From the NCBI RefSeq assembly GCF_003703975.1, contig NZ_QTJY01000003.1, forward strand, positions 1 through 64,000: a stretch of 64,000 nt of DNA, given 5' to 3'. Below the pieces are notes generated by a model, which searched no databases, had not been told where the DNA came from, and saw only the letters and a program-made list of their open reading frames with translations. This DNA is from Larkinella soli. GTDB taxonomy: Bacteria > Bacteroidota > Bacteroidia > Cytophagales > Spirosomataceae. Shown piece by piece: positions 17,530 to 26,884 of the stretch (positions within the stretch are counted from its first letter, which is position 1; each line of letters opens with the position of its first letter). The position numbers and the translations under genes are program-made.

Positions 17530-19242
17530 TTATTCAGAAACCGGAGCTTCCTGCTTCCGGGTCCTGACGAAGAAGCGCTCCAGCAGCCAGGCAATACCGA
17601 TGACCAGTACACAGCCGATCACGTTCAGCCACAGGAAGGCCGTCAGTTCGGCCAACCAGCACCAGACCACCAGCCCTTCGGAAACGATGGCGGCCCAGAA
17701 GGTGGCCCGGCCGCCGATGGACCGCAGGTAAAAAGCCACCAGAAAAATACCCAGAATCACGCCGTAAAATAACGAACCGAGAATGTTGACGGCTTCGATC
17801 ATGCTGCCGAGCCGGTTGGCGAACTGGGCCACAAAAATGCAGAAGACGCCCCAGAGGACGGTCATGACCCGCGACGCTTTCAAATAATGTCCGTCGGAGC
17901 GGTCCTTCCGGTAAAGCCGTTTGTAAATATCCACCACCGACGTGGAAGCCAGTGAGTTATAGGCGGAAGCGATCGACCCCATCGAAGCACTGAAGATCAC
18001 CGCGATCAGAAGGCCGATCAGTCCGTGGGGCAAATAATCGAGCACGAAGCGCAGGAACACATAGTTGACGTCGCTGGTATCCCCCGCCGGGTTGTTCTTT
18101 TTGATCAGATCGACGACCTGCCCCTTAATTTCCTTTGCTTTCTCATCAGCCTGCCGAATGGCCGAACGGGATTGCTCGACCACCCCTTCGTTGTTTTCAC
18201 TCAGGGCTTTTTCGAGCGTCAGAACCGACTGACGCCGGTCCGCGGCCACGCGGGTATGTTCCTGCTCCAGTTGCCGGTACTGGCCGGCATACTGGCTTTT
18301 CAGCAGTTGGTCCGTTTCTACTTTATTGAAAAAGACGGGGGCCGGATTGAACTGGTAAAAAACAAATACCAGCGCCCCGACGAGCAGAATCAGAAACTGC
18401 ATCGGCACTTTCAGCATACCGTTGGCCAGCAATCCGATCCGGCTCTGCCCCACCGAGTTCCCGGTCAGATACCGCCCCACCTGCGACTGGTCGGTTCCGA
18501 AATAGGAAAGCTGAAGGAAAAAACCGCCGATCAGGCCGGACCAAAGGTTATACCGGCTGTCGGGGTCGAAGTGTAAATCGATGGTATTCAGCCGCCCGGC
18601 TTTTCCGGCCACCTGCAGAGCCCCGGCAAAGCCCACATCCTCCGGCAGGAGATGAACCGTCATCCAGCCGGCCAGGAACATTGCGAGCGTAACGATGAGC
18701 ATCTGCTGGAGGTGCGTATAGGAAATCGCCCTGGTGCCGCCCGTGACGGTGTAAATCAGCACGATACCGCCCATGACGATATTGGTGTAATAGATATTCC
18801 AGCCCAGAATGGTCGACAGAATGATGGCCGGGGCATAGATGGAAAGCCCCGTCGACAGGCCCCGCTGGATCAGAAACAGCAGGGCGGTAAAGACCCGGAC
18901 CCGGGCGTCGAAGCGGGATTCGAGGTATTCGTAGGCCGTAAAGACCCTCAATTTATGGAAGATGGGAACGAACGTAATCGCCAGCACGACCATCGCCAGC
19001 GGCAGGCCGAAGTAAAACTGCACGAACCGCATGCCGTCCGTAAACGCCTGACCGGGAGCCGACAGGAAAGTAATGGCGCTGGCCTGCGTGGCCATCACCG
19101 ACAGGCAGACGTGGTACCAGGGCAGCGACTGGTCCGCCAGCAGGTAGTCGTCCATACTTCGGTTGCCCCGGCTCCGCACGACCCCATAAATCGTAATCAG
19201 GGCCACCGTGCCGACCAGAACCAGCCAATCCAGAGTACTCAT
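17530..19242 (-). CDS. Sodium:solute symporter (SSS family) with a coiled-coil insertion
   Basis: The 570-residue protein has about 13 membrane segments and SSS signatures (YLLADQSLPWYHVCLSVMATQASAITFLSAPGQ, split here; GGTRAISYTHLQQMLI; ASAYNSLAS). It should import a solute with Na+ across the inner membrane; the substrate is unknown. Between about residues 300 and 385 is a charged, heptad-like soluble segment (YRQLEQEHTRVAADRR to GQVVDLIKK) that ordinary SSS proteins lack. A 41-residue membrane protein gene overlaps its start by 4 bases. Confidence 0.92.
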   Translation of the reverse strand: MSTLDWLVLVGTVALITIYGVVRSRGNRSMDDYLLADQSLPWYHVCLSVMATQASAITFLSAPGQAFTDGMRFVQFYFGLPLAMVVLAITFVPIFHKLRVFTAYEYLESRFDARVRVFTALLFLIQRGLSTGLSIYAPAIILSTILGWNIYYTNIVMGGIVLIYTVTGGTRAISYTHLQQMLIVTLAMFLAGWMTVHLLPEDVGFAGALQVAGKAGRLNTIDLHFDPDSRYNLWSGLIGGFFLQLSYFGTDQSQVGRYLTGNSVGQSRIGLLANGMLKVPMQFLILLVGALVFVFYQFNPAPVFFNKVETDQLLKSQYAGQYRQLEQEHTRVAADRRQSVLTLEKALSENNEGVVEQSRSAIRQADEKAKEIKGQVVDLIKKNNPAGDTSDVNYVFLRFVLDYLPHGLIGLLIAVIFSASMGSIASAYNSLASTSVVDIYKRLYRKDRSDGHYLKASRVMTVLWGVFCIFVAQFANRLGSMIEAVNILGSLFYGVILGIFLVAFYLRSIGGRATFWAAIVSEGLVVWCWLAELTAFLWLNVIGCVLVIGIAWLLERFFVRTRKQEAPVSE

Positions 19243-19364
19243 GAAAAGTAATTCATAAACCAGTAAAACAAAATGATTTCCAGGAGCAGGCTGCCGATCA
19301 CCAAAGCATACAGCATGCCCCAGGACCGGGCAAAAGGAGGCAACTCAGGGTCACGTTTAGACAT
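19239..19364 (-). CDS. 41-residue single-pass membrane protein, likely symporter subunit
   Basis: ATG at 19364 opens MSKRDPELPPFARSWGM, followed by one hydrophobic helix (LYALVIGSLLLEIILFYWF) and a TGA stop at 19239-19241. The stop overlaps the symporter ATG (TCATGAG), giving tight translational coupling. The layout resembles the small membrane subunits seen beside some solute symporters, but no family name is assigned. A TTTG...TATTTTCG promoter-like pair lies upstream (about 19405-19435). Confidence 0.65.
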   Translation of the reverse strand: MSKRDPELPPFARSWGMLYALVIGSLLLEIILFYWFMNYFS

Positions 19365-19551
19365 CAGGGTTCAGCGGGTTGGGATGAGATTCGGCCGGCT
19401 TATAATCCGGCAACGAAAATAGATAAAACTCAGGTATACAAACCGCCCATCATCTTATAAAAATTATCCCATCTTTTTTTTGAATTATTCAACAATAACC
19501 CTAGTTTTCAGCGCTCTCATAAAACAAAAATTCAATAGCCGAGGAATTACG

Positions 19552-20340
19552 ATGGAAGAACCGTCAGTACCGATTTCGGAAAGGCAATTGTTCGGACTGG
19601 ATGGAAAAGTGGCCCTGGTCACCGGCGCCAGCAAAGGCATCGGGGAAGAAATTGCCCGGCTGTACGCCCGGTTCGGGGCCCGCGTCGTCGTCAGCAGCCG
19701 CCGGCAGAGCAGTGTCGAACTGGTGGCGGCCGGCATCCGGAAAGCAGGTGGGGAAGCCACCGGAATTGCCGCCCACATCGGCGACTCGGACCAGCTCCGC
19801 CACCTCGTCGACCGGACCGTGGCCCTCTACGGCGGAATCGATATTCTGGTCAACAACGCGGCCACCAACCCGGTTTTCGGTCCGGCGGTCGACTGCAGCA
19901 GCGTGGCTTTCGACAAGATCATGCAGGTCAATGTCAAGGCGGCTTTCGAACTGGCGAAAATGGTGTTCCCGGTGATGAAAAAACAGGGACGCGGCAGCAT
20001 CATCATGATGAGCAGCATCGCCGGCCAGACGCCGGACCCCGGCCTGGGCATCTACAGCGTCAGCAAGGCCGCCCTGAACATGCTGACCAAAGTTCTGGCC
20101 CGGGAGTGGGGCCCCGACGGCATCCGGGTCAACGCCATCTGCCCCGGCCTGATCAAAACAAAGTTCAGCCAGGCCCTCTGGGACGACGAAGCCATTCTGG
20201 GCCGGTTCGTCAACCACCTTCCGATACCGCGCATGGGGAGCGTGGAGGAAATTAGCCCGCTGGCGCTGTTTCTGGCCTCGGAAGCCTCCTCTTATTGCAC
20301 CGGCAGCTTCTTTTATGCCGACGGCGGAACCAACATCTAA
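19552..20340 (+). CDS. Short-chain dehydrogenase/reductase (SDR)
   Basis: The start is set at 19552 (MEEPSVPISERQLFGLDGK); upstream codons in the frame look non-coding. The 262-residue classical SDR has the cofactor loop TGASKGIGEE, NNAATN in place of the usual NNAG, the catalytic Ser in MMSSIAGQ and the YSVSK active-site pair. The GGTNI ending is also typical. It probably reduces or oxidises a hydroxyl/keto group with NAD(P)H in the cytoplasm; substrate unknown. It converges on the OmpA-type gene with a 12-base gap. Confidence 0.92.
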   Translation: MEEPSVPISERQLFGLDGKVALVTGASKGIGEEIARLYARFGARVVVSSRRQSSVELVAAGIRKAGGEATGIAAHIGDSDQLRHLVDRTVALYGGIDILVNNAATNPVFGPAVDCSSVAFDKIMQVNVKAAFELAKMVFPVMKKQGRGSIIMMSSIAGQTPDPGLGIYSVSKAALNMLTKVLAREWGPDGIRVNAICPGLIKTKFSQALWDDEAILGRFVNHLPIPRMGSVEEISPLALFLASEASSYCTGSFFYADGGTNI

Positions 20341-20352
20341 CCGGCCCCCGGC

Positions 20353-22632
20353 TCAACGGACAGCCAGAATCTTAAACTCCGTCCGCCGGTTTTTCTGGTG
20401 CATTTCCTCCGGACATTCGACGCCGTCGGTACAGCCGTTTACGATTTCATCTTCCCCGAAACCGCGGGCGGAAAGCCGGGCGGGTTCGATTCCTTTGGAG
20501 ATCAGGTAATCGACGGCGGCCCGGGCCCGGTTGGCCGACAGGCGCAGGTTGTAGGTATCACTGGCCCGGCTGTCGGTATGGGAGCGCAGTTCGATCTTCA
20601 TGCCCGGATTCTTTCTCATCAGGTCGGCCACGCGGTCGAGTTCACCGGCGGCATCCGGGCGGATGAAGAACTTGTCGAAGTCGTAATAAATACTTTTCAG
20701 TTCGAAGACGTCGCCCTCCCCGTAAATTCCCTGCCGACTTTCGATCACCGCCGGCTTTTTACCTGATTTCATTTTTGGAATCCGCTCACGGCTGGAAGTG
20801 TACCGGTTTTTCTGAGTCGTCAGCGTGTAGGGCGAACCGGGTTTCATCTCAAATTCGTAGCGGCCGTCCGGCCCCGTGACCACCTTCTGCTCCGACTGGT
20901 CCTTCTCATTCCGCAGGGTTACGGTCACCCCGTCCGCCGGCCGCTGATTGACCTCAGTATTGACGGTGCCCCGGACCAGGGTATTGTCACTTTTTTCCAG
21001 ATAAATGGAGACGGTCAGGACCGGCTTTTCGGATTGGGTGAGCGTCGAAAACCGGACACTGTTGGCCGCATAGCCTTCCTTGATCGCCCGAAATTCATAG
21101 TCGACGCTGGCATCGATGCAGAAGCCGGTTTTGCCGTCGGGGTCGGTTAGGCGGAGATCCTGATTGACGCCGGCCTTGACCACGCGGACATCGGCCAGGG
21201 GAACCGGCCGGCTCGTTTTGGCATCGAAGACATAGAGATTGAGCTGCTTACAGGTCCGCCGGAAGCCGTACAGATTGTCGTCGTTCAGGCCCCGTTTTCG
21301 GTTACTGCTGAAAAACCCGGTCGACCGGGTTCCGTCGGTAATCAGCCCGAAATCATCTTTTTCGGAATTGATCGGATACCCCAGATTCCGGACCGGCTGA
21401 AAAGCCACTCCTTCCCTCAGCTCGGCGTAGAACAGGTCCAGCCCGCCCAGCCCTTCATGCCCGTCGGAAGCGAAGTAGAGGTTGCCTTTTTCATCGGCGA
21501 AAGGAAACATTTCGTTGCCTTCCGTATTGATGTCCCGACCCATGTTAACAGGTGTCGACCAGGTCCCGTCGCGGTATTCGACGACGTAGACATCGGTCCC
21601 GCCGAAGCCGCCCGGCATGTCGGACACGAAGTAAAGCCGGGTGTTGTCGGGAGACAGAGCCGGATGCCCGACCGAATAGTCATTGCTGCAGAACGGCAGT
21701 TCCCCGACCGTTTTCCAGCCGTTGCCGCTCGTTTCGGCGAGGTAGAGTTTGAGCCGCCGGACCCCGTCGTCCCCTTTCCCGTCTTTCCCCCGGCCGGAGT
21801 TATTCCGGGTGAAGATCATCCGGGTCTGGTCCCGGAAAAACGTCATCGGCCCCTCGTGGTATTTGGTGTTGAGCGTCCGGCTGAACACTTCGGTTTTCGA
21901 CAGTTTTAGTTCCCCGGCCGGTTCGTTGCCGGCGGTTTCCGTCACGGCATTACCTCCACCCAGTGAGGCCGGTCGATCGGCGGCCGCCGGTATTTTCCGC
22001 AGTTCGGCCGTATCGGGATGGACGTACAGGTCCAGGAACGGGGTCTGGTTCCAGTTAAAAACCCGTTTGACCACCCCGGTTTCGTCCCGGGCGGAAACGA
22101 AAACCAGACCGTTTTTAAAATACATGGGACTGAAATCAGCCTGTCGGGAGTTGATGGGCAGGTACTCGACCCGGTAGGAGGACGAATCCTGAAAAAACTG
22201 GTTCATGTCCATGTAGGAAACCGTGAACCGGCGGCCCCGGAGGTCTTCCTTCTGCTTTTCTCCGTAGCGGGCGTACATCTTCTGCGATTCGCGGTATTTG
22301 CCGTTGGCGGCCAGGGCCTGCGCATAATACAGATAGTTCCGGGCGTCGGTTTCGGGGTAATTCCGGACCAGTTCTTCGAAAACCCGCTCGGCATTCCGGG
22401 TATCCTGCATCGCCCGGTAGCAATATCCAAGGCGGGCCATCGCTTCCTGAACGCCCACGGTATCACGGTGCTTTTCTTCGTTCAGAAATGCTTCATACGA
22501 ACGGGCGGCATTCAGGTAGCTAAGCTGGTCGAACAGCCTGTGGGCCGCCTTCAGCCGCTGACTCTGGGCCTGAACGGCCGGATGAAGACAAAAAACCAGG
22601 AAGAAAATGAGTAACAACGGTATCGCTTTCAT
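20353..22632 (-). CDS. TPR / PD40 propeller / OmpA-domain envelope protein (PorE-like architecture)
   Basis: The start is at 22632 (MKAIPLLLIFFLVFC), giving 759 residues with a cleavable signal. Domains run in order: TPR-like helices (about 25-150), PD40/WD40-like beta-propeller repeats (about 260-430, e.g. LYFVSDMPGGFGGTDVYV), a carboxypeptidase-regulatory-like domain (about 470-640), and an OmpA C-terminal peptidoglycan-binding domain (ELRSHTDSRASDTYNLRLS). This is the domain order of T9SS protein PorE, but such proteins are multi-copy in Bacteroidota and this one lacks a lipobox. An outer-membrane-to-wall linker role is inferred. Confidence 0.87.
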   Translation of the reverse strand: MKAIPLLLIFFLVFCLHPAVQAQSQRLKAAHRLFDQLSYLNAARSYEAFLNEEKHRDTVGVQEAMARLGYCYRAMQDTRNAERVFEELVRNYPETDARNYLYYAQALAANGKYRESQKMYARYGEKQKEDLRGRRFTVSYMDMNQFFQDSSSYRVEYLPINSRQADFSPMYFKNGLVFVSARDETGVVKRVFNWNQTPFLDLYVHPDTAELRKIPAAADRPASLGGGNAVTETAGNEPAGELKLSKTEVFSRTLNTKYHEGPMTFFRDQTRMIFTRNNSGRGKDGKGDDGVRRLKLYLAETSGNGWKTVGELPFCSNDYSVGHPALSPDNTRLYFVSDMPGGFGGTDVYVVEYRDGTWSTPVNMGRDINTEGNEMFPFADEKGNLYFASDGHEGLGGLDLFYAELREGVAFQPVRNLGYPINSEKDDFGLITDGTRSTGFFSSNRKRGLNDDNLYGFRRTCKQLNLYVFDAKTSRPVPLADVRVVKAGVNQDLRLTDPDGKTGFCIDASVDYEFRAIKEGYAANSVRFSTLTQSEKPVLTVSIYLEKSDNTLVRGTVNTEVNQRPADGVTVTLRNEKDQSEQKVVTGPDGRYEFEMKPGSPYTLTTQKNRYTSSRERIPKMKSGKKPAVIESRQGIYGEGDVFELKSIYYDFDKFFIRPDAAGELDRVADLMRKNPGMKIELRSHTDSRASDTYNLRLSANRARAAVDYLISKGIEPARLSARGFGEDEIVNGCTDGVECPEEMHQKNRRTEFKILAVR

Positions 22633-22774
22633 GATAGAATCGGGAATCCATAGCCGCAAAGAAACAAAGCGGATGCCAAATTTGCTTGTACACGGGATTA
22701 AATTTTTGAATGATGGGTGTTTGAATGGTTGAATGATGCGTTGCCCTGTTTGTGGCCGGTTCCGGCGAATCGGA

Positions 22775-24127
22775 TCATAGGCCGGAAGGAGGGTCCGTTG
22801 CCTCTATCCGTAGAACGCTACGGGTCTGGGCCGTCAGCCGGAAGGGATGGGCCGGCCGGTACCCGACAAGCCAGGCAATGTCCTCCCCCGACAGCAGGAC
22901 GACGGCCCTTCGGCGTTCGCTCAGAGGAATTTTCCGGTTTGTAAAAAAATCGCCGACCTGCTGGCTTCCCGAAAGGCCCAGCGGCCGGAAACGATCACCG
23001 GCCTGCCAGGGCCGAACGACCAGCGGCCAGCGGATCCGGTCGGCATCCAGGCAGGCGATGCGGGGGTCGGCCGGAATCAGGAAATCCGCGGGTTTTTCGA
23101 AAATCCGGAACCTCAGAATCAGGCCATTGGGCAACGGGACCGGATCGGAAGGCAGCGTGGAGAGGGGAATCTGAAAAGATTCGGCGGCTTTGAGTGGACT
23201 GATAACCAGATGGATACGATCGCGAAGCACTTCATGGGTGTCCGAAAAAAACCGCTGGCCGAACGACGCTCCCATGACTGCATCCCGGATGGGACCGGAC
23301 TGGACGTACTGAAACCCGAACGGACGCAGCCACTCCGAAAGCCTGAAAGCCCATTCGGGTTGGGCCCGGAGCCGGTCGATGGAAAGATAGATGCTCTCCG
23401 CCCTCTCCTCCCGGCATTCCTCCCACGACCGCTGGATTTCCAAGTTCACCAGCGCTTCCGCCGACCGAAGCCTGGCCAGCGTAGCCGCCAGGGTCTCCCT
23501 GAGGTTCGGGTTCATTTCGTGCAGACGGGGCAAAACCTGGTGCCGAAGGCGGTTTCGGGCGTAGTCGTCCGTCTGGTTGGAACGGTCTTCCCGCCAGGCA
23601 AGCTCCTGCCGGCGAACATAGCTCTCGATGTCAGACCGGCTCGCAAACCAGAGCGGCCGGATGATGCGTCCCTGCCGGACCGGGATTCCGCGCAGACCGG
23701 CCAGCCCCGTGCCGCGTACCAGATTCAGCAAAATGGTTTCCAGCACGTCATCCTGGTGGTGAGCCGTCGCAATCCGGTCATAGCCGTGTTCCTGTGCCGT
23801 TTGCTCAAACCAGTCGTAGCGAAGCCGGCGGGCCGCCATCTGGACGGACAGGCCGTTCTGCTCCGCGAAGAACCGGGTTTCAAACCGGACGGAATGGAAC
23901 GGGACCCCGTGCCGGCCGGCCAACTCCCTGACGAACAGCTCGTCTTCATCGGACTCTTCTCCCCGAAGCCGGAAGTTCACGTGGGCAATTCCATACCGGA
24001 ATCCGGCGGCCCGGAACAGGTCGGCCATGACCACGGAATCAACTCCCCCGCTGACCGCCAACAGAATGCAATCAGTTTGCGAAAAAAGTTGTTCACTGTT
24101 AATAAATGCTAAAAACGACTGCCGCAT
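22775..24127 (-). CDS. tilS: tRNA(Ile)-lysidine synthetase TilS
   Basis: TilS converts C34 of the minor tRNA-Ile to lysidine using ATP and lysine, so that it reads AUA. The frame extends further up, but the start is set at 24127 (MRQSFLAFINSEQLF), giving 450 residues. The PP-loop SGGVDS lies at about 26-31, followed by YGIAHVNFRLRGEESDEDE and ATAHHQDDVLETILLNL. The C-terminal TilS domain (FRPLGLSGSQQVGDFFTNRK) is complete. It is transcribed away from the OstA-like gene. Confidence 0.95.
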   Translation of the reverse strand: MRQSFLAFINSEQLFSQTDCILLAVSGGVDSVVMADLFRAAGFRYGIAHVNFRLRGEESDEDELFVRELAGRHGVPFHSVRFETRFFAEQNGLSVQMAARRLRYDWFEQTAQEHGYDRIATAHHQDDVLETILLNLVRGTGLAGLRGIPVRQGRIIRPLWFASRSDIESYVRRQELAWREDRSNQTDDYARNRLRHQVLPRLHEMNPNLRETLAATLARLRSAEALVNLEIQRSWEECREERAESIYLSIDRLRAQPEWAFRLSEWLRPFGFQYVQSGPIRDAVMGASFGQRFFSDTHEVLRDRIHLVISPLKAAESFQIPLSTLPSDPVPLPNGLILRFRIFEKPADFLIPADPRIACLDADRIRWPLVVRPWQAGDRFRPLGLSGSQQVGDFFTNRKIPLSERRRAVVLLSGEDIAWLVGYRPAHPFRLTAQTRSVLRIEATDPPSGL

Positions 24128-24150
24128 CGGGGGGAAACAGGCCGAAGCCT

Positions 24151-24158
24151 TACTTTTG
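24151..24158 (+). promoter_or_regulatory. Bacteroidota -7 promoter element (TACTTTTG)
   Basis: TACTTTTG matches TAnnTTTG exactly. It lies 104 bases before the chosen start of the OstA-like gene, in the divergent gap with tilS. It supports placing the start downstream of this point rather than at the beginning of the open frame at 24106. Confidence 0.5.
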
Positions 24159-24261
24159 TGGTTTGGAACTGGACCGGCGGAACCAGGCGGGGCCGGGAAC
24201 CGCTGCAAATAAATCAATGTCCGTCGTTTGCGGCCGAAAGCGGAGTTCATATTTTTTTCCT

Positions 24262-25980
24262 ATGCATCGCAACCCTTTGAATACTTTGAGCGTCTTTATC
24301 AACAGAATGATTCACAGGCTGGTGTTTCTGCTGGCGATGATTCCGGCCGGGTATGTATCGGCCCAGGTCGGGCAGCCGCAGACCGGCGGGCCGGGTGAAA
24401 TCGTGTTGCTGAAACGGGCCGACAAACTCGAAGGGATGCAGTCCGGGGCGGAGGAGGTCCGAAAGCTGACCGGCAACGTGCTGCTGCAGCAGAAAGGGGT
24501 TCTGATGTACTGCAACCTGGCGATCCAGAACCTGACGACGAACGTCATCGAAGCGTACGGCAACGTCAGGATCGTGCAGGGCGATACGCTTAGTGTGAAG
24601 GGCGATACGATGTTTTATTACGGGGCTACCCGGCAGGCCAACGTCCGGGGCCGTTCGGTGGTGCTGAAAGACCGGAAAATGACCCTGACCACCCGGCGGC
24701 TCGATTACGACCTGGCGTCCGGCATTGCCCATTACCCCGACCGGGGCCGCATCGTCGACCGGGAAAACATTCTGACCAGCCGGGAGGGATATTACGATAC
24801 GCGAACCAAACTGTTTACCTTCCGGGAAAACGTCCGGCTGGTAAATCCGAAATACACGATGACGGCCGATTCGCTGCTGTACAACTCGTTCAGCAAGATC
24901 GCCACCTTCCAGGGACCGACCAGAATCGTCAGTAAGGACGGCACCCTGATCGCCCGGGAAGGGGAATACAACACGGTCAGCCGCCTGTCGAATTTCAACC
25001 GGCGCGCGACCATCGAAACGGAAAGTTACACGCTCACCGGCGATACGCTGCTGGGCAATAATGCGAGTGATTTTTATACGGCCCGGGGCAACGTGGTTCT
25101 GTTCGCCAAAAAAGACCGGACTACTTTGCTCGGCGATTTTGGAAGATACAACCGGAAGGCGGGCGTGGCCCGGATGACCGGCCATGCGGTGGTGAAAAGT
25201 CTGGTCAGCAACGACACGCTGTTCATGCGGGCGGACACCCTCTGGTCGTTCGAATTTCAGAATTCGAATAAACCGAAAGGGGAATTGCAGCGCCGGCTGA
25301 TCGGGCAGAAAAACGTCCTGGTTTATAAAAACGATTTGCAGAGTAAGTGTGATTCCATCGTGTACGAAACCGCTGATTCGACGATATTCTTTTTCAAGGA
25401 TCCGGTGGTCTGGAGTACCAATTACCAGATGGAAGCGGACTCGATGACGGCGAAAATGAAGAACAACCGGATCCATACGATGTTCCTCCGAAGCCGGTCG
25501 TTCGTCATTTCGCAGGATACGGTCCAGAATTATAACCAGGTGAAAGGAAGGGTTCTGACGGCCTATTTCGCGTACGACAAAAAACAGGATCGCTCCGACA
25601 TCGACCATGTGGTGGTGGAGGGCAACGGCGAGAGCATTTATTTCGCGGTCGACGATAAAAACAAACTGGTCGGGATGAACCGGGTTCTGTGCAGTAAAAT
25701 GACGATCCGGTTTGCCGACCGCAAGGTGAAGAAGATCAGTTTTTACGGCCAGCCGGACTCGAAACTGATCCCCCCTCAGGAGCTGAAGGGAAGCGACAAA
25801 CAGCTCGAGGGGTTCAACTGGCGGCAGGCCGAACGTCCGACAAAGGCACGGGTTCTCGGACAGCCGGAGATGAAGGCTCCTGAAAAACCGACGGCCGCGT
25901 CCGGTAATTCAATAAAAATCAATGCTTCGGCTAAACCTTTGGGAGTGAAAGAAGTTCTAATCGATAAAAAACAGAAGTAA
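24262..25980 (+). CDS. OstA-like (LptA/LptD N-domain family) LPS-transport protein
   Basis: The start is set at 24262 (MHRNPLNTLSV) or possibly 24307 (MIHRLVFLLAM); the frame before 24262 precedes the promoter. The signal peptide ends near YVSAQ. Most of the 572 residues form the repeating beta-jellyroll of OstA proteins (e.g. LTGNVLLQQKGVLMYC, IEAYGNVRIVQGDTLSVKGD). Proteins of this family carry lipopolysaccharide across the periplasm or form the periplasmic part of LptD. No C-terminal barrel is seen, so it is soluble or LptA-like. LptC is encoded 8 kb away. Confidence 0.88.
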   Translation: MHRNPLNTLSVFINRMIHRLVFLLAMIPAGYVSAQVGQPQTGGPGEIVLLKRADKLEGMQSGAEEVRKLTGNVLLQQKGVLMYCNLAIQNLTTNVIEAYGNVRIVQGDTLSVKGDTMFYYGATRQANVRGRSVVLKDRKMTLTTRRLDYDLASGIAHYPDRGRIVDRENILTSREGYYDTRTKLFTFRENVRLVNPKYTMTADSLLYNSFSKIATFQGPTRIVSKDGTLIAREGEYNTVSRLSNFNRRATIETESYTLTGDTLLGNNASDFYTARGNVVLFAKKDRTTLLGDFGRYNRKAGVARMTGHAVVKSLVSNDTLFMRADTLWSFEFQNSNKPKGELQRRLIGQKNVLVYKNDLQSKCDSIVYETADSTIFFFKDPVVWSTNYQMEADSMTAKMKNNRIHTMFLRSRSFVISQDTVQNYNQVKGRVLTAYFAYDKKQDRSDIDHVVVEGNGESIYFAVDDKNKLVGMNRVLCSKMTIRFADRKVKKISFYGQPDSKLIPPQELKGSDKQLEGFNWRQAERPTKARVLGQPEMKAPEKPTAASGNSIKINASAKPLGVKEVLIDKKQK

Positions 25981-26076
25981 TAGCAATTTTTTGAGGAAGC
26001 GGTCGTTGACTTTCTCGTTTTTTTAAATAGGTTTGTGATGGGGTACTGTATCCACCCTGAATCTGGATGAATTCAT

Positions 26077-26730
26077 ATGAAACAATCTGTACGTCTATAT
26101 TTTTGGTTCACCGGCCTTGCGCTCCTGCTTTCCCAGAATATTCTGGCGCAAAGCGACAGCGGAAAGACCAAAAGCCGGCTTGAACTGGGCCAGAAGCCCT
26201 CGGCCACCACGGGGCGGGTCATCCACTCCCGGAACTTCCCGTTCCTGAAACACCCGACCGTCTCCGGAATCGACCGGCCGGTTTCCGTCCAGAAAAACGA
26301 CGCCATCAACCAATATTACCGGAACCAGATGCTGAACGGCACGGCATCCAAACCGGCAGTCCGTTCCAACTCCGTCGAGACCGGTGCGCCGGTAGCCGTC
26401 GAGGCCCGCCAGCAGTCGGCCGAAGATGCCGCCCGCATGAAAGCCGACGACCGGATGTTTGCCAACGAACGCATCACCGTTTCGAATATTTACCCCAATC
26501 CGGCCAACGACTTCGCCGAAATCGATTATCAGATCGCCGGCAGTGTCAAGGACGCCAAACTGACCTTCTACAACGTGCTGGGCGCGCCGGTAGCCGAATA
26601 CGGCCTCGATAAAAACGAACGGAAAATCCGGATTGCCACCCGCGAAATGAACTCCGGAATGTATCTCTACCAACTGTCGCTGGACGGTAAAAAGGTAGCC
26701 ACCAAAAAACTGATGGTCAGCCATCAGTAA
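26077..26730 (+). CDS. Secreted protein with type IX sorting domain
   Basis: The 217-residue protein has a signal peptide (LYFWFTGLALLLSQNILAQ) and a disordered Ser/Lys/Pro-rich middle. The C-terminal Por-secretion domain (ISNIYPNPANDFAEIDYQIAG-type block, NSGMYLYQLSLDGKKVATKKLMV) fills the last 80 residues. It should be exported by the type IX system. The middle region has no recognisable domain, so function is unknown. An intrinsic terminator follows. Confidence 0.85.
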   Translation: MKQSVRLYFWFTGLALLLSQNILAQSDSGKTKSRLELGQKPSATTGRVIHSRNFPFLKHPTVSGIDRPVSVQKNDAINQYYRNQMLNGTASKPAVRSNSVETGAPVAVEARQQSAEDAARMKADDRMFANERITVSNIYPNPANDFAEIDYQIAGSVKDAKLTFYNVLGAPVAEYGLDKNERKIRIATREMNSGMYLYQLSLDGKKVATKKLMVSHQ

Positions 26731-26750
26731 GCAGACACCGCTTCGAACAG

Positions 26751-26782
26751 GCAGCAGACCGTTTTCGTTTGCTGCTTTTTTT
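26751..26782 (+). terminator. Intrinsic terminator
   Basis: GCAGCAGAC pairs with GTTTGCTGC (one G-U wobble), followed by seven T residues. It ends the transcript of the T9SS-tail protein. Confidence 0.8.
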
Positions 26783-26869
26783 ATGTCCTTTCCTCCCGGA
26801 AACCTTTCCCGGCAGAGCGGGGAGGCACTATTTAAAACCGGCTTTCGTTACTCATATACAGATTTTTAT

Positions 26870-26877
26870 TAATTTTG
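26870..26877 (+). promoter_or_regulatory. Bacteroidota -7 promoter element (TAATTTTG) immediately before bamD
   Basis: TAATTTTG matches TAnnTTTG and ends only 7 bases before the bamD ATG at 26885. With the usual 5-8 base gap to the transcription start, the bamD mRNA would be leaderless or almost so. Confidence 0.55.
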
Positions 26878-26884
26878 CATTCTT

